DNA of 40,622 nucleotides from CAYOXD01 sp964407825 (GTDB lineage Bacteria; Desulfobacterota; Desulfobacteria; Desulfobacterales; JAFDDL01). This document shows positions 24,222 to 34,545 of this stretch, piece by piece (the stretch's first letter is position 1; each line of letters opens with the position of its first letter). Below the pieces are notes generated by a model. It was not told where the DNA came from and made no database searches. It was given only the letters and a program-made list of their open reading frames with translations. Location of the stretch: assembly GCA_964407825.1 (NCBI GenBank), contig CAYOXD010000014.1:1-40622 (forward strand). The letters run 5' to 3'. The translations under genes and the position numbers were made by a program.

Positions 24222-25400
24222 CTATCGGTTGTCGGTCGGTACAAACGGGCACTCCTGTGGACCACAGTAATCGCCGATGTAATCGGATGCCGGTCGATAG
24301 AGTGCGGCCTTGGGCGCGGCATCGGCGAATTTTTCTTCCAGGATGTGGGCGACCCACCCGGCGATCCGGGACACCGCGAAAACCGATGAAAAAAGATCCA
24401 CCGGGATCCCCATGGCGTAATAAAGCGGAGCGCTGTAAAAATCGACATTTACAAATATATCGTGGCCCTTTCGCTCCTTGAAGGCCGCCTTGGCAACGGT
24501 TTCGATCCGTTTGGCCATGTCGTACCACTTGGTTTCACCGATACGCTCGCCCATCTGGCGGGCCATGGGCCCCAGGATAAAGCTTCTGGGATCATCGGTC
24601 TTGTACACCGCATGGCCGAGCCCCATAATTCTGTCTCCGGCATCGAGCACCTGGTTTACATAGGCCTCCACCCGGTCCATGCTCCCGATTTTCTGAAGCA
24701 TCTCCATCACCCGCACATTGGCGCTGCCGTGCAGCTCACCAGAGAGGGCGCCCACCGCCGCTGAGCTTGCCGCGTAAAGGTGCGCCCGGGTCGAGGCCAC
24801 CTGCCTGGCGGCAAAGGTCGATGCATTGAAGGAATGCTCCGCATGCAGCACCAGGGCTGCATCCATGAAGCGGCCCACCTCGGGATCGGGCTTTTCACCG
24901 GTCAACATATAAAGAAAATTGGCCCCATGATCCAACTCCTCCAGAGCCCGCAGGGGCTCCTGGCCATTTCGAATCCGGTGCCATGCCGCCACGATCACGG
25001 CCATCTTGGCGATCAACCGGACGGCCATGCGGGTGCAGGCCTCCCGGGAGGTATCCCGGATATCCGGGTCATAGGGCGCCAGCATGGAAACCGCTGCCTG
25101 GAGGATATCCATGGGCAGGGCATCCTTGGGACTGGTCTTGAGCGCGGCAATCAAGGAATCGGGCAGATATCGATCCGCCGAAAGCTGTGCCTTGAACCGA
25201 CCCAACGCCTCCCGGGTGGGAAGCCGCTCATTGAGCAGCAGGTAGACGACCTCCTCATAGCTGGCCTTTTCGGCCAGATCCTGAACCAGGAATCCCCTGA
25301 AAATAAGTTTTCCGGCTTCCCCTTGAACGTCGCAAATCCGGGTGCTGGCGACCGTTACGCCCCTGAGGCCTGTATTTCTGATATCGCCCAATTCACTCAT
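24222..25400 (-). CDS. Citrate synthase
   Basis: A 392-residue enzyme that condenses acetyl-CoA and oxaloacetate to citrate. Catalytic residues are His224 (GELHGSAN), His263 (GLGHAVYK) and Asp320 (VDFYSAPLYYAMGIP). The sequence is of the short bacterial/archaeal (type I, dimeric-like) form; it could also be a 2-methylcitrate synthase. The ATG at 25400 has GGAG about 8 bases upstream; the in-frame extension to 25496 overlaps the neighbouring gene and is unlikely. It follows the FTR-like gene by 13 bases, so redox control genes and citrate synthase share a transcript. Confidence 0.94.
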   Translation of the reverse strand: MSELGDIRNTGLRGVTVASTRICDVQGEAGKLIFRGFLVQDLAEKASYEEVVYLLLNERLPTREALGRFKAQLSADRYLPDSLIAALKTSPKDALPMDILQAAVSMLAPYDPDIRDTSREACTRMAVRLIAKMAVIVAAWHRIRNGQEPLRALEELDHGANFLYMLTGEKPDPEVGRFMDAALVLHAEHSFNASTFAARQVASTRAHLYAASSAAVGALSGELHGSANVRVMEMLQKIGSMDRVEAYVNQVLDAGDRIMGLGHAVYKTDDPRSFILGPMARQMGERIGETKWYDMAKRIETVAKAAFKERKGHDIFVNVDFYSAPLYYAMGIPVDLFSSVFAVSRIAGWVAHILEEKFADAAPKAALYRPASDYIGDYCGPQECPFVPTDNR

Positions 25401-25413
25401 GCATGGTTCTCCT

Positions 25414-25746
25414 CTAAAACCCCATTTTCTCCGGGGGTCTTCGCTCCGGTACGTATTCATGGGGTATTTGATCCGCGTTCCAGGCTTCCGACACATACAG
25501 GTTGCAGTAGCAGCTGCCGTATTCCGCCACGTCCGGGGTTCTGTACACGCAGGGGCAGATAATATCCCGGTCGTTTTCCCGATCCCCGGAAAGGAGCCGG
25601 CAGGGGCATCCCATATAGCCGTAACGCGCCTTGTTGGTCAGCAGGGCCTCAAGCAATTCGAAAACCCGCTCACGATCCCGGTTGAAGTGATATCCCTTGG
25701 CCGTCTGCACCTTTTCCAGCATTTCAAACAGCTGCTGTGCGTCCAT
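25414..25746 (-). CDS. Ferredoxin:thioredoxin reductase catalytic-subunit-like protein
   Basis: A 110-residue protein of the FTR beta family, which uses a [4Fe-4S] cluster and an adjacent disulfide to pass electrons from ferredoxin to thioredoxin-type proteins. Six cysteines are arranged as CPC (47/49), CPC (64/66) and CYC (79/81). In cyanobacterial FTR the last motif is CHC and the spacers are X16 and X8; here they are X14 and X12, and the active-site His is Tyr. No variable alpha subunit is seen. The preceding gene encodes a glutaredoxin-like protein and its stop overlaps this ATG by one base (TAATG), so that protein is the likely electron acceptor. Confidence 0.9.
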   Translation of the reverse strand: MDAQQLFEMLEKVQTAKGYHFNRDRERVFELLEALLTNKARYGYMGCPCRLLSGDRENDRDIICPCVYRTPDVAEYGSCYCNLYVSEAWNADQIPHEYVPERRPPEKMGF

Positions 25747-26003
25747 TATAAACCGAGCGCCTCCCTGATTTCCTGTTCCTTGTACCCCACGATAACGGTA
25801 TCACCGATGATGATGGTGGGAAAGGAACATTTCGGATTGAACTTTTTCACATCCTCGAGAATGGCTTTTCGCTCCTCACCCTCCAGCAAATCGACGTCCA
25901 CGAATTCATATTGAACGGTGCACTCGCCCAGAAATTTCTTGGTTGATTTGCAATGACTGCAAGTACTGAGAGAGTAAATCTTGACGGGTTGCTGTTCTGT
26001 CAT
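25746..26003 (-). CDS. Glutaredoxin-like protein
   Basis: An 85-residue thioredoxin-fold protein. The active site is CSHC (STCSHCKSTKKFL), and the cis-proline region reads CSFPTIIIGDTVIVGYKEQEI. The ATG at 26003 (MTEQQPVKIYSLSTC) fits the fold; the longer in-frame extension adds a charged segment with no known role. The gene heads the string glutaredoxin - FTR-like - citrate synthase - Fur family. Reduction by the adjacent FTR-like protein, not by glutathione, is inferred from the context. Confidence 0.92.
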   Translation of the reverse strand: MTEQQPVKIYSLSTCSHCKSTKKFLGECTVQYEFVDVDLLEGEERKAILEDVKKFNPKCSFPTIIIGDTVIVGYKEQEIREALGL

Positions 26004-26084
26004 GGATGAAGCCCTTCCTTTCTCGCCCCTTTGCTCTTTGCTGAGGCGCGAGTTGCTTGTCACAATGCCGATTAAATCCCTTCA

Positions 26085-26113
26085 ACCATACCATGCAGCG
26101 ATGCACCCGTAAA
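26085..26113 (-). promoter_or_regulatory. Candidate sigma-70 promoter for the glutaredoxin operon
   Basis: Minus strand TTTACG, 17 bases, TATGGT, with TG one base before the -10 (extended -10). It lies about 80 bases upstream of the glutaredoxin start, in the 149-base gap to the DUF2064 gene. Each hexamer matches four of six consensus positions. Confidence 0.4.
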
Positions 26114-26152
26114 GAATATTGCATGAATTCTCCCGCCAGACAAGGTTTCACG

Positions 26153-26851
26153 CTATCCCAAAGGGGCACCGAGGATTGCCTTCCGGGCACTGTCCAGGAG
26201 ACGAGCGAGGGTGTCCCCGAACCCGCTGCCGCGTTCGTATCGTCGGGCAAGGGCGAGCAGGTCCTCATAGTCATCGATATCCTGCCATTCGGGCAAACAG
26301 TGCACCGGCACGGCGTTCTTCTCGAATATCCGATACGTTTCGGAAAGGACCGTTGCCGTTCCCCAGGGGAGATTCCCGAAAAGCGCCGGGATGAATCCCT
26401 GCCGGGCAAGACCGATCAGGTAGTACCCCCCATCGATGGAAGGGCCGATAACGGCTGGATACCGCCGAAGCGCACGGAGGGCTTCCCTCGGTATCCGGGC
26501 CGGCAAATCCGGGATGTCGGTGCCCATGAGCACCACCCGTTCCGCGCCCGCCTGGAAGGCCCTGGTAAAGGCAGCGGCCATTCTTTCCCCCAGGCGCCTG
26601 CCCGCCTGGGGCCAGTAATCGAACCCGGGCCCCAGCCAGCTTTCCAGCCGGGCCCGCCCGTCGGCCGGGTGAAAGCAGATCTTCACCGAAGTCGTCACCG
26701 TCACCAGGGTTTCAAGTTCGGCCAGGACAAACAGACGGTAGAGGTGCAACGCCGCCCGGTCCCCCAGCCGCCTTGCGAGCCGGGTTTTCACTTTCCCCAG
26801 CTCCGGAACCCGCAGAAACACCAGGATAGGATCCGCTACCGGCTGATTCAT
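26153..26851 (-). CDS. DUF2064 / TIGR04282 family glycosyltransferase-like protein
   Basis: A 232-residue protein of the DUF2064 (TIGR04282) family, related to nucleotide-sugar transferases. Signature parts are FLRVPELGKVKTRLARRLGD, VLMGTDIPDLP and SIDGGYYLIGL. The N-terminal KTRL motif and the GTDIPDLP loop suggest nucleotide and metal binding. One branch of the family is linked to arsenosugar biosynthesis, but no arsenic genes are seen here, so the substrate is unknown. The ATG overlaps the miaA stop as ATGA. Confidence 0.9.
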   Translation of the reverse strand: MNQPVADPILVFLRVPELGKVKTRLARRLGDRAALHLYRLFVLAELETLVTVTTSVKICFHPADGRARLESWLGPGFDYWPQAGRRLGERMAAAFTRAFQAGAERVVLMGTDIPDLPARIPREALRALRRYPAVIGPSIDGGYYLIGLARQGFIPALFGNLPWGTATVLSETYRIFEKNAVPVHCLPEWQDIDDYEDLLALARRYERGSGFGDTLARLLDSARKAILGAPLG

Positions 26852-27789
26852 GGCGCCGCCGCCATGAACTGTAAGATACGATCGCTCATGGCCTCGATAT
26901 CATCGGGGCTTGTCCAATGGACCTCCGGGTCCCTCATGAACCAGGTCATTTGGCGTTTGGCGTATCGCCGGGTATCGCGCTTCATGGTGCTCACGGCCGC
27001 CTCCCGGCTAAGCCGCCCCTCCAGATAGTCCACCATGTGCCGATACCCGATGGACTGCATGGACTTCAGTGACCCGGAAAACCCCCGATCCAGAAGCGAG
27101 CGTACCTCCCTGGAAAGCCCCACCGCCATCATGACCTCCACCCGCCTGTCGATGCGCTCGTTGAGAAGCGCCCTTTCCATGTGCAGACCGAATTTCAGAT
27201 ACCTGAAGGCGCTGGCACCGAACCCGTGGGCCGCCTGGCGGGCGGATAGCGGCTCGCCCGATGTCAGCACCACCTCAAGGGCTCTCGTGATCCGGTATGT
27301 GTCGTTGGGGTGGATCACCCGGGCCGCATCGGGGTCCAGCCGGCCAAGCTGTTCGTGAAGCGCGAGCGAACCGGACCTCCGGGCCTCCTGTTGGAGCCTG
27401 CGACGCAGCTCCGGTGGCGGGGGATCGGCCTTGCACAGCCCGTGGATCAGTGCCCGGATGTAAAAGCCCGTGCCTCCTGCGACAAAGGGAAGCACCCGGC
27501 GCCGCTTCAGCCCGCGGATGCACGCCTGGGCCATTTCGGCAAAACGGGCCGCATCGAAGGGAGCATCCGGATCCACGATATCGATCATATGATGGGTAAC
27601 GCGGGCGGTTTCATCCGGTGTCGGCTTGGCTGTTCCGATATCCATGTACCTGTAGATTTGCATGGAATCGGCACTGATGATTTCCCCGCCAAACCGGGAG
27701 GCCAGGGTCATGGCGACAGCGGTCTTGCCGATACCGGTGGGGCCGCAGATAACGATGATACCGGGCTTGCCCACATCCCCAGAAATCAT
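26848..27789 (-). CDS. miaA: tRNA dimethylallyltransferase
   Basis: A 313-residue enzyme that adds a dimethylallyl group to adenosine-37 of tRNAs reading codons that begin with U. P-loop GPTGIGKTAVA is near residue 16, followed by ISADSMQIYRYMDIGTAKP and the zinc-free tRNA-binding region YRITRALEVV, with KRDTRRYAKRQMTWF near the end. The upstream GGGAGG is 13 bases from the ATG, a little long. The stop overlaps the next gene. An extended -10 promoter is seen at 27853-27861. Confidence 0.96.
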   Translation of the reverse strand: MISGDVGKPGIIVICGPTGIGKTAVAMTLASRFGGEIISADSMQIYRYMDIGTAKPTPDETARVTHHMIDIVDPDAPFDAARFAEMAQACIRGLKRRRVLPFVAGGTGFYIRALIHGLCKADPPPPELRRRLQQEARRSGSLALHEQLGRLDPDAARVIHPNDTYRITRALEVVLTSGEPLSARQAAHGFGASAFRYLKFGLHMERALLNERIDRRVEVMMAVGLSREVRSLLDRGFSGSLKSMQSIGYRHMVDYLEGRLSREAAVSTMKRDTRRYAKRQMTWFMRDPEVHWTSPDDIEAMSDRILQFMAAAP

Positions 27790-27852
27790 ATGCCTGATGG
27801 TCCTCCCTCGCGCTTAAAGGGTTACGGCCAGATTAACGCTTGACGTGCCCAT

Positions 27853-27861
27853 ATTATAACA
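27853..27861 (-). promoter_or_regulatory. Extended -10 promoter for miaA
   Basis: Minus strand TG-T-TATAAT is a perfect extended -10 element, with no clear -35. Transcription would start near 27846 and give a leader of about 57 bases. Confidence 0.5.
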
Positions 27862-27885
27862 TATTCAGAATACTGAAAAGAGCCG

Positions 27886-27904
27886 AAAGGGAAGAGCCCT
27901 TTTT
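27886..27904 (+). terminator. Hairpin with T-run in the miaA-dsrC gap
   Basis: AAAGGG, a 5-base loop, CCCTTT and a short T-run form a terminator-like structure on the plus strand. No plus-strand gene precedes it, so it may stop antisense transcription coming from miaA, or insulate the divergent promoters. Confidence 0.35.
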
Positions 27905-27936
27905 CCGACATCGGGTCCGAGGTCCGGTTTTTCGTA

Positions 27937-27965
27937 TTGACAACGGCCACCTGATCGTCTAATAA
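27937..27965 (+). promoter_or_regulatory. Candidate sigma-70 promoter for dsrC
   Basis: A perfect TTGACA -35 (27937-27942) is followed after 17 bases by TAATAA (27960-27965), a weak -10. The transcript would have a leader of about 70 bases that contains GGGCtgcaGGCCC, able to form a small hairpin. A highly expressed gene such as dsrC is expected to have a strong promoter; the precise -10 is uncertain. Confidence 0.4.
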
Positions 27966-28041
27966 ACTCACTTTATACATATTTGGAGGTACAGAGGGCT
28001 GCAGGCCCCAAAAAATATTAAAACAAAAGGAGGGTGATTAA

Positions 28042-28359
28042 ATGCCAGAAGTCGAATTTCAGGGAGAAACTTTTGCAGTTGATGAGGACGGATTCATCGA
28101 CGATTTCACGAAATGGTCGCCGGGTTGGGTGCAGTTTGTAAAAAAAGAAGAAGGCATCGAAGAGCTGAGCGACGAGCACTGGAAAGTCATCAACGTCCTG
28201 CAGGATTATTACAAGAAGAACGGAATCGCGCCGATGGTTCGCGTTCTGTCCAAAGTAACCGGCTTCAAGTTGAAACACATCTACGAGCTGTTCCCCTCAG
28301 GACCCGGAAAGGGAGCCTGCAAGATGGCTGGCCTCCCCAAGCCGACCGGATGCGTTTAA
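28042..28359 (+). CDS. dsrC: Sulfur carrier protein DsrC
   Basis: A 105-residue DsrC/TusE family protein. In sulfate reducers DsrC is the physiological co-substrate of dissimilatory sulfite reductase and carries the sulfur as a trisulfide between two cysteines. Both are present: Cys93 and the penultimate Cys104 in ACKMAGLPKPTGCV, so this is a true DsrC and not a single-Cys homologue. An AAAGGAGGG lies 7 bases before the ATG. The gene is alone, with its own terminator, as in many sulfate reducers where dsrC is unlinked to dsrAB. This is the best single marker of the host's lifestyle. Confidence 0.97.
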   Translation: MPEVEFQGETFAVDEDGFIDDFTKWSPGWVQFVKKEEGIEELSDEHWKVINVLQDYYKKNGIAPMVRVLSKVTGFKLKHIYELFPSGPGKGACKMAGLPKPTGCV

Positions 28360-28396
28360 TAGCACATGAGGTAACGTTTTCCGCTTCAATAAAAAA

Positions 28397-28425
28397 GGCC
28401 CTGCATCCGGTGCAGGGCCTTTTTT
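28397..28425 (+). terminator. Strong rho-independent terminator after dsrC
   Basis: A perfect 9-base stem GGCCCTGCA / TGCAGGGCC with a 5-base loop and six T. Six A on the left side make it potentially bidirectional. It lies 38 bases after the dsrC stop. Confidence 0.93.
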
Positions 28426-28459
28426 ATTGCGCCGGCGCGCATCGCCCGGGAGGACGACC

Positions 28460-28876
28460 ATGGTGAAAATCGACGTTCAAACCCGTGGGAAAACGGAACT
28501 GCTGGACATTACCGATCGGATCCGGGAGCAGGTTCACAAGGCGGGTATCCGCCAGGGGCTGTGCATGGTCTATGTCCCCCATACCACCGCCGGGATTACC
28601 ATCAACGAAAGCGCGGATCCGAGCGTGGCCCAGGATATCCTCATGGTATTGAACGACGTGGTGCCGTGGAAAGCGCCCTACCGCCACCTGGAGGGCAATT
28701 CGCCGGCCCATATCAAAGCCTCCCTGATGGGGGCAAGCCAATGGGTAGCCATCGAAAACGCCTCCCTGGTGCTCGGCACCTGGCAGGGTATTTTCCTCTG
28801 CGAGTTCGACGGACCCCGGAACCGGAAGGTATGGCTGACACTCCTGGACCAGCAAGCGCCCTGCGCCTCTGTTTGA
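28460..28876 (+). CDS. YjbQ family (UPF0047) protein
   Basis: A 138-residue protein of the YjbQ family, an ordered beta-sheet fold with a conserved metal or phosphate site. Signature: VYVPHTTAGITINESADP and the second histidine region RHLEGNSPAHIKASLMG. Some members show weak thiamine-phosphate synthase activity, but the true role is not settled. I start at the ATG at 28460 (GGGAGGA 7-8 bases upstream), not at the in-frame start near 28427, which lies inside the dsrC terminator. It is followed after 7 bases by the siroheme-decarboxylase-like gene. Confidence 0.92.
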   Translation: MVKIDVQTRGKTELLDITDRIREQVHKAGIRQGLCMVYVPHTTAGITINESADPSVAQDILMVLNDVVPWKAPYRHLEGNSPAHIKASLMGASQWVAIENASLVLGTWQGIFLCEFDGPRNRKVWLTLLDQQAPCASV

Positions 28877-28883
28877 AACGCCT

Positions 28884-29351
28884 TTGAAAGAGACAGACTT
28901 GAATCCAACAGACAGAGCGATTCTCAATCGCATACAGTCGAATTTCCCCATCACCCCGCGGCCCTTTGCCGCCATTGCAGCCGAGCTGGAACTGACCGAG
29001 GCGGAGGTACTGCACCGGGTGGCCGTCATGAAGGAAAGGGGCATCATCCGAAGAATTGGTGCCAACTTTGTTCCGGGCAAGCTCGGATATGTCAGTACCC
29101 TTTGCGCGGCCAGGGTTCCGGAAGACAAGCTTCAGCGGTTTGCAGCCGCCGTGAACCGGCATCCGGGCGTCACGCATAATTACCTGCGGGACAACGAATT
29201 CAACGTCTGGTTCACCTTCATCGCGCCGAGCATGGCCCAGATCGAGACGAGCCTGGCGGATTTGGCCCGGGAAACCGGCGTGTCGGAAATTCTGAATCTC
29301 CCCGCCACCAAGGTCTTCAAAATCCGGGCGCACTTCAAGCTCGGTTCCTGA
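28884..29351 (+). CDS. Lrp/AsnC-family siroheme decarboxylase-like protein (AhbA/AhbB type)
   Basis: A 155-residue protein with an N-terminal winged helix (LNPTDRAILNRIQSNFPI, RPFAAIAAEL) and a C-terminal RAM-like domain with VTHNYLRDNEFNVWFTF, typical of AhbA/AhbB and NirD/L/G/H. These decarboxylate siroheme to 12,18-didecarboxysiroheme in the alternative heme pathway of sulfate reducers. The VTHNY block includes the active-site His of the family. AhbA and AhbB normally act as a pair, and only one is visible here. The start is uncertain: TTG at 28884 or 28899, with no convincing ribosome-binding site. A true Lrp regulator is less likely. Confidence 0.85.
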   Translation: MKETDLNPTDRAILNRIQSNFPITPRPFAAIAAELELTEAEVLHRVAVMKERGIIRRIGANFVPGKLGYVSTLCAARVPEDKLQRFAAAVNRHPGVTHNYLRDNEFNVWFTFIAPSMAQIETSLADLARETGVSEILNLPATKVFKIRAHFKLGS

Positions 29352-29360
29352 GAGCCGCCC

Positions 29361-30173
29361 ATGCGTGAGGATCTTCGCATTGCGTTGGCGGTTACGAGCT
29401 GGCCCGTGGGCCGAATCCAGGAAAATCTGGAACGAACGGCCCACTGGACGGCAAAGGCGGCAAAAAACGGTGCCGCCCTCATCTGTTTTCCAGAACTGAA
29501 CATTTCCGGCTACGCCAACCGGGGCGAGATGAAACGGCTGGCCCAGCCCATCCCCGGGCCGATCTCACACCGGGTTTCGGCCCTGGCGGTACAGGAGGGC
29601 ATCACCATCCTGGCCGGCATGGCCGAAAGCGACGGGAGGGGCCGCCTCTTTGTCAGCCATCTGGCGGCAGGCCCCGATGGCCGGATCGAGATCTACCGGA
29701 AAACGCATATCGCTCCGCCGGAAAGGAATCTCTTTTCAAGGGGAGGCCGGGTGAGCGTCTTTGAAGCAGCCGGCGCGCGCTATGGTATCCAGCTATGCTA
29801 CGATGCGCACTTTCCGGAGCTTTCCACCCGGATGGCCCTGGAAGGCGCGGACATCCTCTTTTTCCCCCACGCCTCCCCCCGGGGAACGCCCGAGGAGAAG
29901 CTGCGCTCCTGGATGCGGCACCTCACGGCGCGCGCCTTCGATAACGGCCTTTTCGTTGCGGCGGTGAACCAGACCGGTGCCAATGGGCTTGGGTTGGAAT
30001 TCCCAGGGGTGGCGGTTGTGATCGGTCCGGACGGAAACATCCTCAGCCAGGAGGCAACGGACCGGGAGACCCTTGTCTTCGCAGACCTGACGGCAGATCA
30101 GCTGACCCGGGTCCGCCGCCATCCCATGCGATATTTTCTTCCCCACCGACGCCCCGAGCTGTATACCTCATAG
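29361..30173 (+). CDS. Carbon-nitrogen hydrolase (nitrilase superfamily)
   Basis: A 270-residue enzyme of the nitrilase/amidase superfamily. The catalytic triad is Glu45 (CFPELNISGY), Lys114 (YRKTHIAPPE) and Cys146 (LCYDAHFPE). Such enzymes hydrolyse amides, N-carbamoyl compounds or deaminated glutathione (omega-amidase/Nit1 type). The YRKTHIAP motif with a later RTDG-less HFPEL hints at an amidase, but the substrate is open. It follows the siroheme-decarboxylase-like gene by 9 bases and ends 8 bases before repeat copy B. Confidence 0.9.
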   Translation: MREDLRIALAVTSWPVGRIQENLERTAHWTAKAAKNGAALICFPELNISGYANRGEMKRLAQPIPGPISHRVSALAVQEGITILAGMAESDGRGRLFVSHLAAGPDGRIEIYRKTHIAPPERNLFSRGGRVSVFEAAGARYGIQLCYDAHFPELSTRMALEGADILFFPHASPRGTPEEKLRSWMRHLTARAFDNGLFVAAVNQTGANGLGLEFPGVAVVIGPDGNILSQEATDRETLVFADLTADQLTRVRRHPMRYFLPHRRPELYTS

Positions 30174-30181
30174 GTGTCAAG

Positions 30182-30232
30182 CAGCAATTCTATGTGAAAG
30201 GCGTTGAAAACGTGCACCTCGCCGGTTAATTG
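30182..30232 (+). repeat. Dispersed intergenic repeat, copy B
   Basis: CAGCAATTC (30182), GTGAA (30194), TTGAAAAC (30204) and CCGGT (30222) match copy A at the same spacings. The right end CCTCGCCGGTTAATTGAC matches copy C (CCTCGCCGGTCAATTCAC). It fills the gap between two convergent genes and supplies the TAA stop codon of the YkgJ-like gene (30226-30228). Confidence 0.65.
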
Positions 30233-30863
30233 ACTTCCTGCTGGCGAACGGGAATGCCCAGGGGGGGCAGGGTCTGGCTCAGGGGACGGCCGAACAGGAA
30301 GTCCGTCAGGCCCTCGTCCATTCCCTCCTGTTCGGCGATGAGGCGGCGAAGCTGGGTGTCAAAGGAGATGATTTCCATCAGCTGGCGGCGGGCCGCCCTG
30401 TCCGAAGGACGTCCCGTCCCCCGGGCGGCGAGATCCAGGAGGAGGGCATAATCGCAGCGGCGCTGGTGATCCGTCACCAGTGCCCACAGGTCCGTCACCT
30501 GGTGGAGGAGATCCTTCCGCGTGAGACGCTCCCGGCGGTAAATTTTCTTCAGTTCGCTCGGGTCCTGGCACTGGAGCGCGCGGCACTCCACTGGCCGATG
30601 GGCGTAAATGCCGCATCGGTTCGTCTCCCCGTCGAGGAACACACACTCCCAGGAGTCGGGTTTCCCCTTTATCTTGATAATGTCGGTGGCGGCCGGCTGC
30701 AGTCTGCCCTGGACGTTTTCAAAGGCGGGCTCCCCCGACCGGATGGTGAAAAGATCCCTGGCCGGGATCTTTCCCCCATCGATCAGAGACCGGTCCGAGA
30801 GGTGAAAGGCGGGGCCGCCCTTGCGGCAGCAGGTGCCGCACTGACGGCAGCGGGAGGCCTCGC

Positions 30864-30867
<4 letters not shown>
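30226..30867 (-). CDS. YkgJ family cysteine cluster protein
   Basis: A 213-residue protein with the CxxCGxCC cluster (SRCRQCGTCCRKGG, Cys7, Cys10, Cys13, Cys14) and a second Cys group (CGIYAHRPVECRALQC) that together probably bind zinc or an Fe-S cluster. The family is widespread and mostly uncharacterised. The ATG at 30867 overlaps the PFOR stop as ATGA, so translation is coupled; the extra in-frame codons upstream lie inside PFOR. The last codons, including the stop, lie in repeat copy B. Confidence 0.9.
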
Positions 30868-34406
<3,539 letters not shown>

Positions 34407-34517
34407 GCGTCATCTCTCCTATTCCCCATGTATCGTCTATCGTCTTACCGATCGTTTCCGGCTGCAGCCAATGCAATGGAATCCCCTCAGGCCTCATCGC
34501 AGGTATGGCCGGCGGTC

Positions 34518-34533
34518 TGCGCCCCTGTACACA
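34518..34533. repeat. Hairpin in the gap between fumarase and PFOR genes
   Basis: CCCCTG-TACA-CAGGGG is a perfect 6-base stem with a GC-rich base pair set, 13 bases past the fumarase stop on the minus strand. It lacks a clear T-run, so it is at best a weak terminator or an mRNA-stabilising hairpin. Confidence 0.35.
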
Positions 34534-34545
34534 GGGGGTTCAGGG

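Noticed and set aside
24172..24528. N-terminal extension of the Fur-family protein
   Set aside because: It overlaps the 3' end of citrate synthase and adds sequence unlike any Fur protein.
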